Assembly: GCA_937927235.1 (NCBI GenBank)
Contig: CALBCM010000042.1
Coordinates: 92,162 to 156,161, forward strand
Direction: 5' to 3'
Origin: an uncultured Johnsonella sp.
GTDB taxonomy: Bacteria; Bacillota; Clostridia; Lachnospirales; Lachnospiraceae
DNA: 64,000 nucleotides
This document shows positions 28,574 to 36,910 of the stretch, piece by piece (positions within the stretch are counted from its first letter, which is position 1; each line of letters begins with the position of its first letter). The translations under genes were made by a program, and so were the position numbers. Below the pieces are notes generated by a model. The model was not told the origin of the DNA. It did not search any database and saw only the letters and a list, made by a program, of their open reading frames with translations.

Positions 28574-29521
28574 CTAAAATGACACAACCTCGTTTACAGG
28601 ACCTGTACGCACTATTTCATAAGCATAAATTACAGGTCCTACACGACCGTACTGCGGATTATGCTCACTTTTAAGCTTGGCTCTTATCTTAATCCAGTCC
28701 TTGGTTCTAAAGGCAGCCGCTCCCTCATAATAACAAATAAAGCCTAAAAACTGCATGTCAGCCTCACAGCAGGTCATGCATCTCCTGCCGGCAACAAGAC
28801 AGTTTGAAGGAAAATTAGGAGGTCTTAAAACCTGAGCGGTAAATTCGACCTCTTTGCCGTCGTATCTCTCAGGTCTGTCCATAGTATCTACAAAAAATAT
28901 GCCGAAATGCTCAGGCTTTATAATCAGCTTCTCACTGTCTATATTATAAGGAGTCTGTATGCAGAAATCTCCTCTTATCTCGCCTTCCCTGCCTTCAAAA
29001 ACTATTTCAGCCTCTGAAGCCATAGCCTTCAGTGCAAGATAATACTCTCCCAGCTTTTCCTCAGATATGTCGTCAGCTCTATTGCAGATAACAAGCTCGG
29101 CATTTTTTAACATCGGTCCCATAAAGGGCTTCATATTTTTAAGGTACAACTCCATAGTAGAAGTATCCAAGATGCTTATAGTCTGATTTATGAACCATGA
29201 AGCGGGAATTTTCAATTCATCCTGAAGCCACATGCCGTTCCATTCTATAAGAATCCTTTCAGGAGAGTATTTTTCTCCCAGTTCCGCAAGCCTATCCGCG
29301 GCTACCTCCTCTTTATTTTCGGCATAAACTATATCCGTATTAAATTTCTTTAATGCTTCAGCCTCATAGCTGTCCTCTCCTTCTTCGCATACTATAAGCA
29401 GGGTTCTTCCCTCAGTTTGAAAATACTCCTGCTCTAAGGTGAAGTTAATAAATCTGGTTTTTCCGGCTTCCAAAAAGCCGTTAATTAAAAATACAGGAAT
29501 CCTTCGATTTCTTTCTTTCAT
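28574..29521 (-). CDS. CobW-type P-loop GTPase fused to a DUF1980/YcgQ-like domain
   Basis: 315 residues. Residues about 8-180 form a CobW/COG0523-like GTPase with Walker A GFLEAGKT (15-22); the usual GC-x-CC metal motif is not present. Residues about 205-315 (RYDGKEVEFTAQVLR, then GRRCMTCCEADMQFLGF) resemble the C-terminal domain of TIGR03943/YcgQ proteins, partners of metal-stress permeases. The fusion places both functions in one chain and suggests a role in zinc or other metal delivery. It lies 24 bases after the His-rich CobW gene. The domain identity is recognised by eye; the permease partner is not in the window. Confidence 0.7.
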   Translation of the reverse strand: MKERNRRIPVFLINGFLEAGKTRFINFTLEQEYFQTEGRTLLIVCEEGEDSYEAEALKKFNTDIVYAENKEEVAADRLAELGEKYSPERILIEWNGMWLQDELKIPASWFINQTISILDTSTMELYLKNMKPFMGPMLKNAELVICNRADDISEEKLGEYYLALKAMASEAEIVFEGREGEIRGDFCIQTPYNIDSEKLIIKPEHFGIFFVDTMDRPERYDGKEVEFTAQVLRPPNFPSNCLVAGRRCMTCCEADMQFLGFICYYEGAAAFRTKDWIKIRAKLKSEHNPQYGRVGPVIYAYEIVRTGPVNEVVSF

Positions 29522-29544
29522 TTCTTAATATCCCTCTAATTAAT

Positions 29545-30570
29545 TTAGCCTTTAAACACTTCTTCAAGCTTTTCAGTATTCAGCCTGGTGCCTATTACGC
29601 AAGCCTTGCCTGTATAATCAGGCTCTCCGTTTCTGACGATCACCTCTCCCGGAACTACATCAAAATAAATCCATTTATCAGAATTTTTATCCCTCAGCAT
29701 TCCTTTGGCTCTGAGCACCACTCCGTAATCACTGCCCTCCGAAAGCTCATCAAGAAGCTCTCTGAGCTTAGTTTCCTCTATAGGCGGCAGCTGCTCACTT
29801 CCCCAGCTGTCAAAAATTTCATCAGCCTGGTGATGGTGATGCTCATGGCAGCCGCAGGTACAGCTCTCTCCATGGTCGTGGTGGTGGTCGTGATCGTGAT
29901 GATGTCTATGTTCAAGAGGCTCATGCTCCGCCTGTACTTCTCTTAGCAGCTCTTGCTCCAAGCTCCCGTCACTTTCCAGTATTTCAAGCAGTTTTTCATT
30001 TGAAAGCTCCGATATGGGAGTATCTATAATCTTTGCTTTAGCATTAATCTCCTTTACCAGCCTTACCGCTTCTTCTATCTTTTCCCGGGTCATAATATCA
30101 GTTCTGCTCAGGACTATCACTTTGGCATTTTGAATCTGATTATTAAAAAACTCTCCAAAATTCTTTGTGTAGAGTCTTGCCTTTTTGGCATCCACCACAG
30201 TGACCGCACAGTTATTCTCAAGTCCAAATTTTTCCTCGACATCAGCTACAGCCTTCAGCACATCAGACAGCTTTCCGACTCCGCTCGGCTCTATGATTAC
30301 TCTTTCAGGCTGATATTTTTCAAGAATTTCCTTTAAATTTTCTGAAAAATCTCCCACAAGAGAACAGCATATACAGCCTGAATTCATTTCTCTAATTTCA
30401 ATGCCTGAGTTTTTTAAGAAGCCTCCGTCTATCCCGACTTCTCCAAATTCATTTTCAATCAATACAGTCTTTTCATCAGCCGGTCTTCCCTCAAGTACCC
30501 TTTTTATAAAGGTCGTCTTTCCTGCTCCTAAAAAGCCTGAAATTATATCAACTTTTGTCTTGCTCATCAT
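29545..30570 (-). CDS. CobW/COG0523 GTP-dependent metallochaperone with His-rich loop
   Basis: 341 residues. Walker A GFLGAGKTTF (about 12-21), the metal motif GCICC (65-69), Walker B-like IIEPSGVG, and a His/Cys-rich insertion (about residues 218-252, with many HH and the CTCGC motif). The CobW C-terminal domain follows. Proteins of this class (for example ZagA, YeiR, ZigA) deliver zinc to client enzymes under limitation. It forms a two-gene unit with the fused GTPase downstream. No Zur-like palindrome was recognised upstream. Confidence 0.85.
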   Translation of the reverse strand: MMSKTKVDIISGFLGAGKTTFIKRVLEGRPADEKTVLIENEFGEVGIDGGFLKNSGIEIREMNSGCICCSLVGDFSENLKEILEKYQPERVIIEPSGVGKLSDVLKAVADVEEKFGLENNCAVTVVDAKKARLYTKNFGEFFNNQIQNAKVIVLSRTDIMTREKIEEAVRLVKEINAKAKIIDTPISELSNEKLLEILESDGSLEQELLREVQAEHEPLEHRHHHDHDHHHDHGESCTCGCHEHHHHQADEIFDSWGSEQLPPIEETKLRELLDELSEGSDYGVVLRAKGMLRDKNSDKWIYFDVVPGEVIVRNGEPDYTGKACVIGTRLNTEKLEEVFKG

Positions 30571-30648
30571 TATTTCCTTTCTTATGCTTCTATATTTATA
30601 CTGCCACAGCTCCAGCTATAGTGAAGCAAATCTCTGATACGCCGTTCA

Positions 30649-30709
30649 AAGCTAAGCAGGCAGTCAAGCGAATTGCAAACGCCCGCTTTACAAAAGTCCT
30701 GCTTAGCTT
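30649..30709 (-). other. Long hairpin overlapping the stop codon of the Gx transporter gene
   Basis: A perfect 12-bp inverted repeat (30649-30660 with 30698-30709) encloses a second, 5-bp stem (30666-30670 with 30684-30688). The stop codon at 30703-30705 lies inside the outer stem. No T-run follows, so this is not a typical intrinsic terminator. It may be a processing or stability element. Confidence 0.5.
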
Positions 30710-31227
30710 GATTCCAGCTTATAATTAAACAGCTTTGCCGTCCTTTTTATCACCAGCACGGCAAGAATACCTATTACTAAACCGCTCAGTACAGCAGCAG
30801 TTAAAAGATAGGGCAACAGCGAAAATACTCCCGCAGTTCCCACTACTATGCCGGCAAATGCCAGCTGGGCTATATTATGACTTATTGCTCCAAGTATGCT
30901 TACAGCAGGCATACTGAGCTTTGAAAATTTCTTTGCAGTTATCATACAAAAAAGGCTGAAGGCTCCGCCTGCCATAGAATACATCATAGTTGAAAGACTT
31001 GCAAAGGTAAAACCTATAAGCACTATCCTTATCAATGAAACCACGAAAGCCGCCCTCTCTCCGAGAAGGTAGAGGCATACTATAACTACAAGATTTGCCA
31101 GTCCAAGCTTTATCCCCGGTATGCCCATGGGAATAGGGAGCATAGCTTCTATAAAACTAAGTACCATAGCAAGTGCTATAAGCATCCCGTACAAGGCTAT
31201 GTCTTTTACTTTAAAAATTTTTTTCAA
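30703..31227 (-). CDS. Gx transporter family membrane protein (heptaprenyl diphosphate synthase component I-like)
   Basis: 174 residues from a TTG at 31227 with GGAGG just upstream. A longer reading from the ATG at 31314 would code through a strong terminator hairpin (31253-31305), so the TTG start is preferred. Five to six hydrophobic segments with IPMGIPGIKLGLANLVV near the N-terminus match the Hpre_diP_synt_I family. In other Firmicutes this family lies beside NusG-domain-II and ApbE/FMN-binding genes in flavin-based electron transfer loci, but those are not adjacent here. Confidence 0.75.
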   Translation of the reverse strand: MKKIFKVKDIALYGMLIALAMVLSFIEAMLPIPMGIPGIKLGLANLVVIVCLYLLGERAAFVVSLIRIVLIGFTFASLSTMMYSMAGGAFSLFCMITAKKFSKLSMPAVSILGAISHNIAQLAFAGIVVGTAGVFSLLPYLLTAAVLSGLVIGILAVLVIKRTAKLFNYKLESS

Positions 31228-31252
31228 AAAACCTCCACACCTGCCGTTGCGG

Positions 31253-31305
31253 CAAAAAACAAAGGAAAACAGCAGCCTTTTATTTAATAAGGTTCTGCGT
31301 TTTCC
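31253..31305 (-). terminator. Rho-independent terminator after the Asp23 gene
   Basis: A long stem (31264-31279 with 31288-31305, small bulge) followed on the minus strand by TTTGTTTTTTG. It ends the Asp23 transcript 57 bases after its stop and shows that the N-terminal extension of the next reading frame is not coding. Confidence 0.8.
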
Positions 31306-31361
31306 CTGCTCCATTATATAATCTTTTAATATTGTAAGCTTTGATTTAAAAATCCCCGGTT

Positions 31362-31745
31362 TTAAGCCTGCCTCGTGCTTACACCTGCTACCTTGACGTT
31401 TACCTCCACCACTGAAAGTCCCGTCATATTCTCTATGGCATTTTTAACTCTTTCCTGAACCTTCTGACTTACCTCCGGAATATCAGCATTGTAATTTATA
31501 TTTAATGCAAGGTCAATTGAAACATGCTTATTATTTACCTCAACCTTTACACCTCTTGACAGATTTCTCATTCCAAGCTTTGCTATAAGTTCATTTGTTA
31601 TATTGCCTGCCATAGAGTTGACTCCGTCAACTTCAGTTGCTGCAAGCCCTGCTATAACAGCTACTACTTCATCAGCTATCTTAACCTCTCCTAATTCCTT
31701 ATTTTCATAGGATAAGCCGGTTTTTACATCATCACTTTCTGCCAT
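31362..31745 (-). CDS. Asp23/Gls24 family envelope stress protein
   Basis: 127 residues. Conserved features: GEVKIADEVVAVIAGLAATEVDGV near the start, SRGVKVEV in the middle and the amphipathic helix segment VQERVKNAIENMTGLSVVEVNVKVAGV at the end. These small proteins act at the membrane or in cell-wall stress response. In many Clostridia the gene lies next to nusB; here it is isolated about 16 kb away. Strong GGAGG before the ATG. Confidence 0.93.
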   Translation of the reverse strand: MAESDDVKTGLSYENKELGEVKIADEVVAVIAGLAATEVDGVNSMAGNITNELIAKLGMRNLSRGVKVEVNNKHVSIDLALNINYNADIPEVSQKVQERVKNAIENMTGLSVVEVNVKVAGVSTRQA

Positions 31746-31813
31746 TTTCCACCTCCTGAAATTAAAATCAACCTACATTATAGCAAAATAACTTAATTTT
31801 GCATAGATACAGC

Positions 31814-32290
31814 TTATTTATGATAGGGCTCGTTATTTATTATTCTGAAAGCACGATAAATTTGCTCGGCGAGAATTACTCTCATAAGCTGATGCGGAAA
31901 TGTCATTTCTGAAAAACTCAGCTTGTAATCAGCTCTCTTAAGCACTTCTTCTGAAAGCCCTAAAGAGCCTCCTATTACAAAGCACAGCCTGCCTCTTAAA
32001 GAGCTTCTCCACTTATCTAAATTGTCGGCAAAGCTGTTTGAATCAAGCCTTCTGCCTTTAATTGCAAGAGCTACCACAAAGTCGTTATCCTTTATTTTTT
32101 CAAGCAGCCTTTGCCCCTCAGTTAAGAGGATTTTATAATTCACTGAATCTGAAGCTTTATCCGGAGTCTTTTCATCCTTTACCTCAGCTACCTCAATACA
32201 GTCATACCTCGAAAGCCTTTTTTTATATTCAGCAAAGGCTTCTTTATAAAAGCTTTCTTTAATGCTTCCCACAACTAAAATGCGTATCAT
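31814..32290 (-). CDS. rlmH: 23S rRNA pseudouridine-1915 N3-methyltransferase RlmH
   Basis: 158 residues, the standard length. SPOUT-fold methyltransferase with the SAM knot FVIGGSLGLSEEVL and the terminal signature SEMTFPHQLMRVILAEQIYRAFRI. It starts one base after the response regulator, so they are translated together. In Bacillus rlmH is near the walRK operon, which makes the response regulator pairing notable. Confidence 0.96.
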   Translation of the reverse strand: MIRILVVGSIKESFYKEAFAEYKKRLSRYDCIEVAEVKDEKTPDKASDSVNYKILLTEGQRLLEKIKDNDFVVALAIKGRRLDSNSFADNLDKWRSSLRGRLCFVIGGSLGLSEEVLKRADYKLSFSEMTFPHQLMRVILAEQIYRAFRIINNEPYHK

Positions 32291-32291
32291 A

Positions 32292-32990
32292 CTACTTTGC
32301 TCTGAAATAATAGCCTATTCCCCATTTTGTATGCACATACTTAGGTTCACTCGGAGAAGGCTCAATCTTTTCTCTAAGCCTCCTGACATGCACATCAACA
32401 GTCCTGACATCTCCAGTTTCCCCCGATTTACCTCCCCATACAAGGCTTAAAAGCTGTTCTCTGCTGTAAACCTTATTTGAGTTGCCCGCAAGCAGTTCAA
32501 GTATATCAAATTCCTTTGCAGTAAGATTAATTTCATTTTCGCCTATTATCACTCTCCGGCTGTCAACATCTATCTGCATATCACCTTCTTTTATAATATT
32601 TTTTTCTTCAGGCACAGGTATATGATTTTTCTGATTTCTTCGCATAATAGCCTTTATACGGGCTTTAAGCTCAAGTATATTAAAAGGCTTAGTCATATAG
32701 TCATCTGCACCGTACTCAAGCCCAAGTATCTTATCCATGTCTGTTCCCTTTGCAGTCAGCATAATTATAGGCATCTGAGAAAATTCTCTTATAGACTTAC
32801 AGACCTCAAAGCCCTCAATCTTAGGCAGCATTACATCAAGAAGTACTATATCATATTCATTTTCTCTTGCCAGCTTAAGCGCCTCCTCTCCATCAAATGC
32901 GGTGTCAACCTCCATGCCTTCCTGCTCAAGGCTGAATTTAATCCCTTTAACTATGCTCTTTTCATCATCAACTATAAGTGCCTTACTCAT
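32292..32990 (-). CDS. OmpR/PhoB-family response regulator (WalR/PhoP-like)
   Basis: 232 residues from the second of two adjacent ATGs, which has better spacing to GAGGG. Receiver domain: DDE cluster VDDEKS, phospho-acceptor D in VLLDVMLP (about residue 52), switch Thr in MLTAKG and Lys in DDYMTKPF. The C-terminal winged helix ends with VDVHVRRLREKIE and YVHTKWGIGYYF. No histidine kinase gene lies beside it, so the partner kinase is elsewhere or the regulator is an orphan. Confidence 0.93.
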   Translation of the reverse strand: MSKALIVDDEKSIVKGIKFSLEQEGMEVDTAFDGEEALKLARENEYDIVLLDVMLPKIEGFEVCKSIREFSQMPIIMLTAKGTDMDKILGLEYGADDYMTKPFNILELKARIKAIMRRNQKNHIPVPEEKNIIKEGDMQIDVDSRRVIIGENEINLTAKEFDILELLAGNSNKVYSREQLLSLVWGGKSGETGDVRTVDVHVRRLREKIEPSPSEPKYVHTKWGIGYYFRAK

Positions 32991-33061
32991 CATACCCTCA
33001 ATTCTCTCATCTTTGACTTATACCAGCTGCACCGGTATATAGTTCTTCTAATTATTATTTT

Positions 33062-33769
33062 TTATTCTACACATATATCATCTTTTATCTTATCAAATGC
33101 AGCCTGCTTTATTCCCGGAACCTGCATAATATCAGAAATATTTCTAAAATTTCCGTGTGTATTTCTATATGAGATAATATCCCCTGCTCTTGCCTTTCCT
33201 ATTCCCTTAAGCTTCATAAGCTCCGCTTCATCAGCAGTATTAATATTTATCTTACTGCCTGAATCAGCAGCTGATACAGCCAGGCTTCCCCCTGAACCGG
33301 TATCTGAAGCAGCGGCATTATTAAGCATGCCCTCTTCAGCCAGGCTTTCCGCCTCAATAATATCAGGTATGTAAATCCTTTCTCCATCCGACAGCAACTT
33401 GGCAAGATTGATATAATCACCGGCTGCATTTTCAGTAAAGCCTCCTGCTGCCCTAACTGCATCTATAATCCTCGCTCCCTCATCAAGCTCATATACATCA
33501 GGTCTGCCTACGCTGCCGCAGATATGAACCGATATTTTATTTGAAAAAGACTTGTCCTTGCCGGTTTGAATATTGCTGCCTGTATTTTCTGTCAGATTTT
33601 GGCTGAATGTTTCATTTTCAGCCTCAGAAACAGTTTCATCTGACTCACTCCCAATTTCATCACCGTTGTTTTTGATATAGATGCTGTCTTTTTTATTACA
33701 GGCACTGCTTAAAACAGAAGCTAATAAGCAAAGCGTAATTAAGATAAAATATTTATGATTTATTTTCAT
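33062..33769 (-). CDS. ComEA-like helix-hairpin-helix lipoprotein
   Basis: 235 residues from the ATG at 33769, preceded by AAAGGGG. A lipobox (LSSAC, cysteine about residue 24) replaces the transmembrane anchor of classical ComEA. An SLBB domain follows (VHICGSVGRPDVYELDEGARI), then a Ser/Ala-rich linker and two helix-hairpin-helix motifs (ININTADEAELMKLKGIGKA and ISDIMQVPGIKQ). ComEA binds incoming DNA at the cell surface during competence. No comEC lies adjacent. Function is inferred from the domains. Confidence 0.85.
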   Translation of the reverse strand: MKINHKYFILITLCLLASVLSSACNKKDSIYIKNNGDEIGSESDETVSEAENETFSQNLTENTGSNIQTGKDKSFSNKISVHICGSVGRPDVYELDEGARIIDAVRAAGGFTENAAGDYINLAKLLSDGERIYIPDIIEAESLAEEGMLNNAAASDTGSGGSLAVSAADSGSKININTADEAELMKLKGIGKARAGDIISYRNTHGNFRNISDIMQVPGIKQAAFDKIKDDICVE

Positions 33770-33904
33770 GATACCCCTTTCAAAATTAATACTATTAATC
33801 TTAAAGGATACCGTATAAGTCTGCACTTATATATTTTACCAAATATGTGAGTAATTACAAGCCTAATCTTAGCAGGTCAATTCATCAAATATTTACAGGA
33901 AACA

Positions 33905-33941
33905 AAAACACTCAGGTGTTTTTTAAAGCCCTGAGTGTTTT
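33905..33941 (-). terminator. Rho-independent terminator after the aspartate aminotransferase
   Basis: A perfect 12-bp stem (33905-33916 with 33930-33941) ending in a T-rich stretch, ten bases beyond the stop at 33951 on the minus strand. Confidence 0.85.
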
Positions 33942-33950
33942 CGCTTTTAC

Positions 33951-35237
33951 TTAACTGAGCTGCTCTTTAAGCAGCTTCCTTACACTTACAAGTTTAATGC
34001 AAAGACTCAGCAGCTCCGCCGCCGCCTTGAGGTCCTCTACATTAGGATATGAGGGAGCAATTCTTATGTTTGAATCCTTGGAATCCGCTCCGTCGGGGAA
34101 GGTGGCACCTGCCGATGTCATAGTTACCCCCGCTTCTTTGCAGCAGCTTACCACTTCCTTGGCACAGCCCTCCATAGTATCCAGAGATATAAAGTATCCT
34201 CCTCTCGGTTTTGTCCAGACCGCAGTGTCAGTACCTCCAAGCTCTCTCTCAAGAGTGTCAATTACCATTTCAAATTTGGGTCTTAAGATTGCCGCATGTT
34301 TTTTCATGTGTGCATAAATACCTTCTATATTTTTAAAGTATCTTGCATGTCTTAACTGATTAATCTTATCATAGCCTATAGTCTGGAAAAAAAGCTGCTT
34401 CTTAATCTCTTTAAGATTTTCTTCTGAGGCAGCCATAGCTGCTATACCGGCTCCGGTAAAGCTTATCTTTGAGGTAGAAGCAAACTTATATACGAGATTC
34501 GGATTGCCTGCCTTTTCACACTCACTTAAAATATCGGTAAGAGTTTCCTTATCATCATATAAATCATGCACTGCATAAGCATTGTCCCAATATATCCTGA
34601 AATCCTTTGCCTTAGGCTTCAAGGCTGCAAATCTTTTTACCACCTCGTCCGAATACACTACCCCGTCAGGATTTGAATACTTCGGAACACACCAGATTCC
34701 CTTTATGCTCTCATCTTCACTTACAAGCCTTTCTACCAAATCCATATCGGGACCATCTTTAAGCATGGGCACATTAATATGGCCTATTCCAAAATGCTTA
34801 ATTATAGCAAAATGCCTGTCATATCCGGGCACAATGCAGATAAACTTAACCTCCTTAAGCTCCTTCCAAGGCTTCATGCCGAGTACACCGTGGGTATAGG
34901 CACGAGCTACAGTATCATACATAATATTAAGGCTTGAATTGCCGCAAACCAATACATTTTCCGCCGGAGAATCAATAACACCTGACATCAGCTCCTTAGC
35001 TTCCCTGATTCCGTCCAAGGCTCCGTAATTTCTGCAATCAATTCCTTCTTCACTTTCTAATACTGATTTTGAATTAAGTATATCCAGCATTCCCATACAA
35101 AGCTCCAGCTGGTCCGGGCCGGGCTTGCCCCTGCTCATATCAAGCTTTAAATTCTTTGTCTTAAGTTGTTCATACTGTGCTTCCAGCTCCCTTTCAAGCT
35201 TAGTAAGCTCTTCTTTTGTTAGTGTTTTATATGACAT
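33951..35237 (-). CDS. Class I/II aminotransferase, aspartate aminotransferase Ic type
   Basis: 428 residues from the ATG at 35237, which follows CCGGAGGAAAAT; a longer frame to 35276 lacks a ribosome site. Features: LDMSRGKPGPDQLELCMGML at the N-terminus, YSNPDGVVYSDE, the PLP lysine in FASTSKISFTGAG and a C-terminal IRIAPSYPNVEDL with the substrate-binding arginine. This pattern matches PF12897-type aminotransferases acting on aspartate/2-oxoglutarate. It is a single-gene unit with its own terminator. Confidence 0.9.
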   Translation of the reverse strand: MSYKTLTKEELTKLERELEAQYEQLKTKNLKLDMSRGKPGPDQLELCMGMLDILNSKSVLESEEGIDCRNYGALDGIREAKELMSGVIDSPAENVLVCGNSSLNIMYDTVARAYTHGVLGMKPWKELKEVKFICIVPGYDRHFAIIKHFGIGHINVPMLKDGPDMDLVERLVSEDESIKGIWCVPKYSNPDGVVYSDEVVKRFAALKPKAKDFRIYWDNAYAVHDLYDDKETLTDILSECEKAGNPNLVYKFASTSKISFTGAGIAAMAASEENLKEIKKQLFFQTIGYDKINQLRHARYFKNIEGIYAHMKKHAAILRPKFEMVIDTLERELGGTDTAVWTKPRGGYFISLDTMEGCAKEVVSCCKEAGVTMTSAGATFPDGADSKDSNIRIAPSYPNVEDLKAAAELLSLCIKLVSVRKLLKEQLS

Positions 35238-35299
35238 ATTTTCCTCCGGATATTTTTGTAGCTTTTTATCAGCCATTTTCTTACCAGGCTTCGGTATTT

Positions 35300-35572
35300 T
35301 TATTTTTGATTATGCAATTCTTTTATTTTTGCATTTAATGCTTCAATTTTATCATTCGACTCCTTAATCTTCTGAAGCTGCTCCAAAATTATTTCATTAT
35401 CACGCAGCACCTCATGTGAAGCCACATACTCACCTATAATCAGCAGATAAGCCTTTATAGTCTTTTCCTCTGTTTTTATATCCAGCCTGAGCTTAGTAGT
35501 ATCCACTGCTTCTCTGCCTTTATCCACAGCCATCTGTGTCAGCAGCCCGACCTTTTCTATCAATCCTGACAT
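35300..35572 (-). CDS. Small coiled-coil protein of unknown function
   Basis: 90 residues from the second of two tandem ATGs (spacing six bases from GGAGG). No recognised family. The sequence is charged and helical throughout with heptad-like repeats in the C-terminal half (EQLQKIKESNDKIEALNAKIKELHNQK). No signal peptide, cysteines or membrane segment. It lies between the aminotransferase and a membrane protein gene on the same strand. Confidence 0.6.
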   Translation of the reverse strand: MSGLIEKVGLLTQMAVDKGREAVDTTKLRLDIKTEEKTIKAYLLIIGEYVASHEVLRDNEIILEQLQKIKESNDKIEALNAKIKELHNQK

Positions 35573-35640
35573 CATTATCCTCCTTAATTAAGGTTTATTT
35601 TTTACAAATGCATTATAGCACTCCAATAAATCTTTTATGC

Positions 35641-36843
35641 TTATTGCTCTGTAGACCATATTACATTATTTTTCAATCTCTGGTTTTCCATCTCGCTTTC
35701 CTTAAGCTCATAAGTGTTTTTATTGTCCACTGCATTCAGCTTATATACTCCGGTTTTGGCATCATATCTCCAGCTGTCGTCAAGCACTATCTTGCCCTCA
35801 ATAACATTAAAATTCCACTCTGTAAGGCTTTGGTCGGCATTTTCAGTTATATATTTGACACTGCCCTCCATCAGATTGGACATAAAATAGCCCTGCCTGC
35901 TTACATTGACGGTTTCTACATCTCGCTTAGGATAGCCAAAGCCTGCATTTCCATCTCCTTCAAGTCTGCCCTCTACCCAATTGCCTGAAGCATAGTCATA
36001 CCGGCAGGAATCAGCATTATAAGCTTTTATCGCAAGCACCTCGCCACTCGGCATTTGATTTTCAAATTCTCCAAAAAACGCAGTATTGCTATTCTTAAGC
36101 ACCAAGCCTTTTACACGCTCATTTCCCAGCTTTTGAAAATTATCTCCGTCAAATATATAAAGCTCTCCGTTTAATTTCCGGGTAAAGAGAGTTTCAAGCA
36201 GCTTGCTGTTTTCAATTATAAACAGTGCCGCTCCGTCTTTATCAGCTTCTTCCAAAAACCTGTAAATCCTCTTCGCCGCAAGTATGTCTTCCCTATCTAC
36301 TGCATTTTCGTCCGTATTTCCTTCGGCTGCCGTATTGCTGCCTGCTTCATCAAAATTTTCTTCATCCGCTTTTTCAGCTTCCTCAGCAGCTTCGGATTCA
36401 GCTTCTGCACTTTCCGACTCGGAAGCTTCGGATTCATCATCCGAACTATTTTCAGCTTCTTCATTTAATATGGCATTGTTTGTTGTTGCCTGATTATTCC
36501 GGACCTCCTCCGCCTCTTTGTTTTGAGCCGTTTGCGCCGCACCGCTTCCTCTTCTGATAAACAATGCCGCTATAATAATAACGGAGAGAGCTGCGGCTAT
36601 GTAAATCGGATTTGCAAGGGCTTTTTTAATTAAGCTTGATAAGCTTCCTGCCGCAGCAGCCTGCCTTTTAGCTTCAGGCTCAGCTCTGTTCTGATTTGAT
36701 TGAGCTTCATTTGACTTCGTCTTATTTGCCGCAAGAGCTTTATTTTTGGCTGCCTGTTCCTTGCTTTTTTTGAGCTCATAAGCTCTGCGTTTCTCCAATG
36801 CTCTCTGGGCTCTTTTTTTATCCTTCTTACTTTGTTTTGCCAT
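35641..36843 (-). CDS. Single-pass membrane protein with acidic linker and repeat-like extracellular domain, function unknown
   Basis: 400 residues from the ATG at 36843 with AGGAGGAGG upstream. A Lys/Arg/Ala-rich cytoplasmic segment (1-70) precedes one membrane helix (NPIYIAAALSVIIIAALFI, about 77-95). A very acidic Ser/Glu/Ala linker (about 100-190) follows, then a soluble C-terminal domain with short glycine-turn units such as GYFMSNLMEGSVKYI and NWVEGRLEGDGNAGFGYP. These resemble degenerate MORN-type repeats. The domain layout suggests a surface-exposed domain on a flexible stalk. Not assigned to a known function. Confidence 0.6.
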   Translation of the reverse strand: MAKQSKKDKKRAQRALEKRRAYELKKSKEQAAKNKALAANKTKSNEAQSNQNRAEPEAKRQAAAAGSLSSLIKKALANPIYIAAALSVIIIAALFIRRGSGAAQTAQNKEAEEVRNNQATTNNAILNEEAENSSDDESEASESESAEAESEAAEEAEKADEENFDEAGSNTAAEGNTDENAVDREDILAAKRIYRFLEEADKDGAALFIIENSKLLETLFTRKLNGELYIFDGDNFQKLGNERVKGLVLKNSNTAFFGEFENQMPSGEVLAIKAYNADSCRYDYASGNWVEGRLEGDGNAGFGYPKRDVETVNVSRQGYFMSNLMEGSVKYITENADQSLTEWNFNVIEGKIVLDDSWRYDAKTGVYKLNAVDNKNTYELKESEMENQRLKNNVIWSTEQ

Positions 36844-36910
36844 AGCCTCCTCCTGTATAATATAGCTTATATAATTAATATCCGGCAAAGCTTTTATATT
36901 TTATGATGCA

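Noticed and set aside
32622..33374. 250-residue plus-strand frame
   Set aside because: It lies antisense to the response regulator and ComEA-like genes, has biased composition and no ribosome site.
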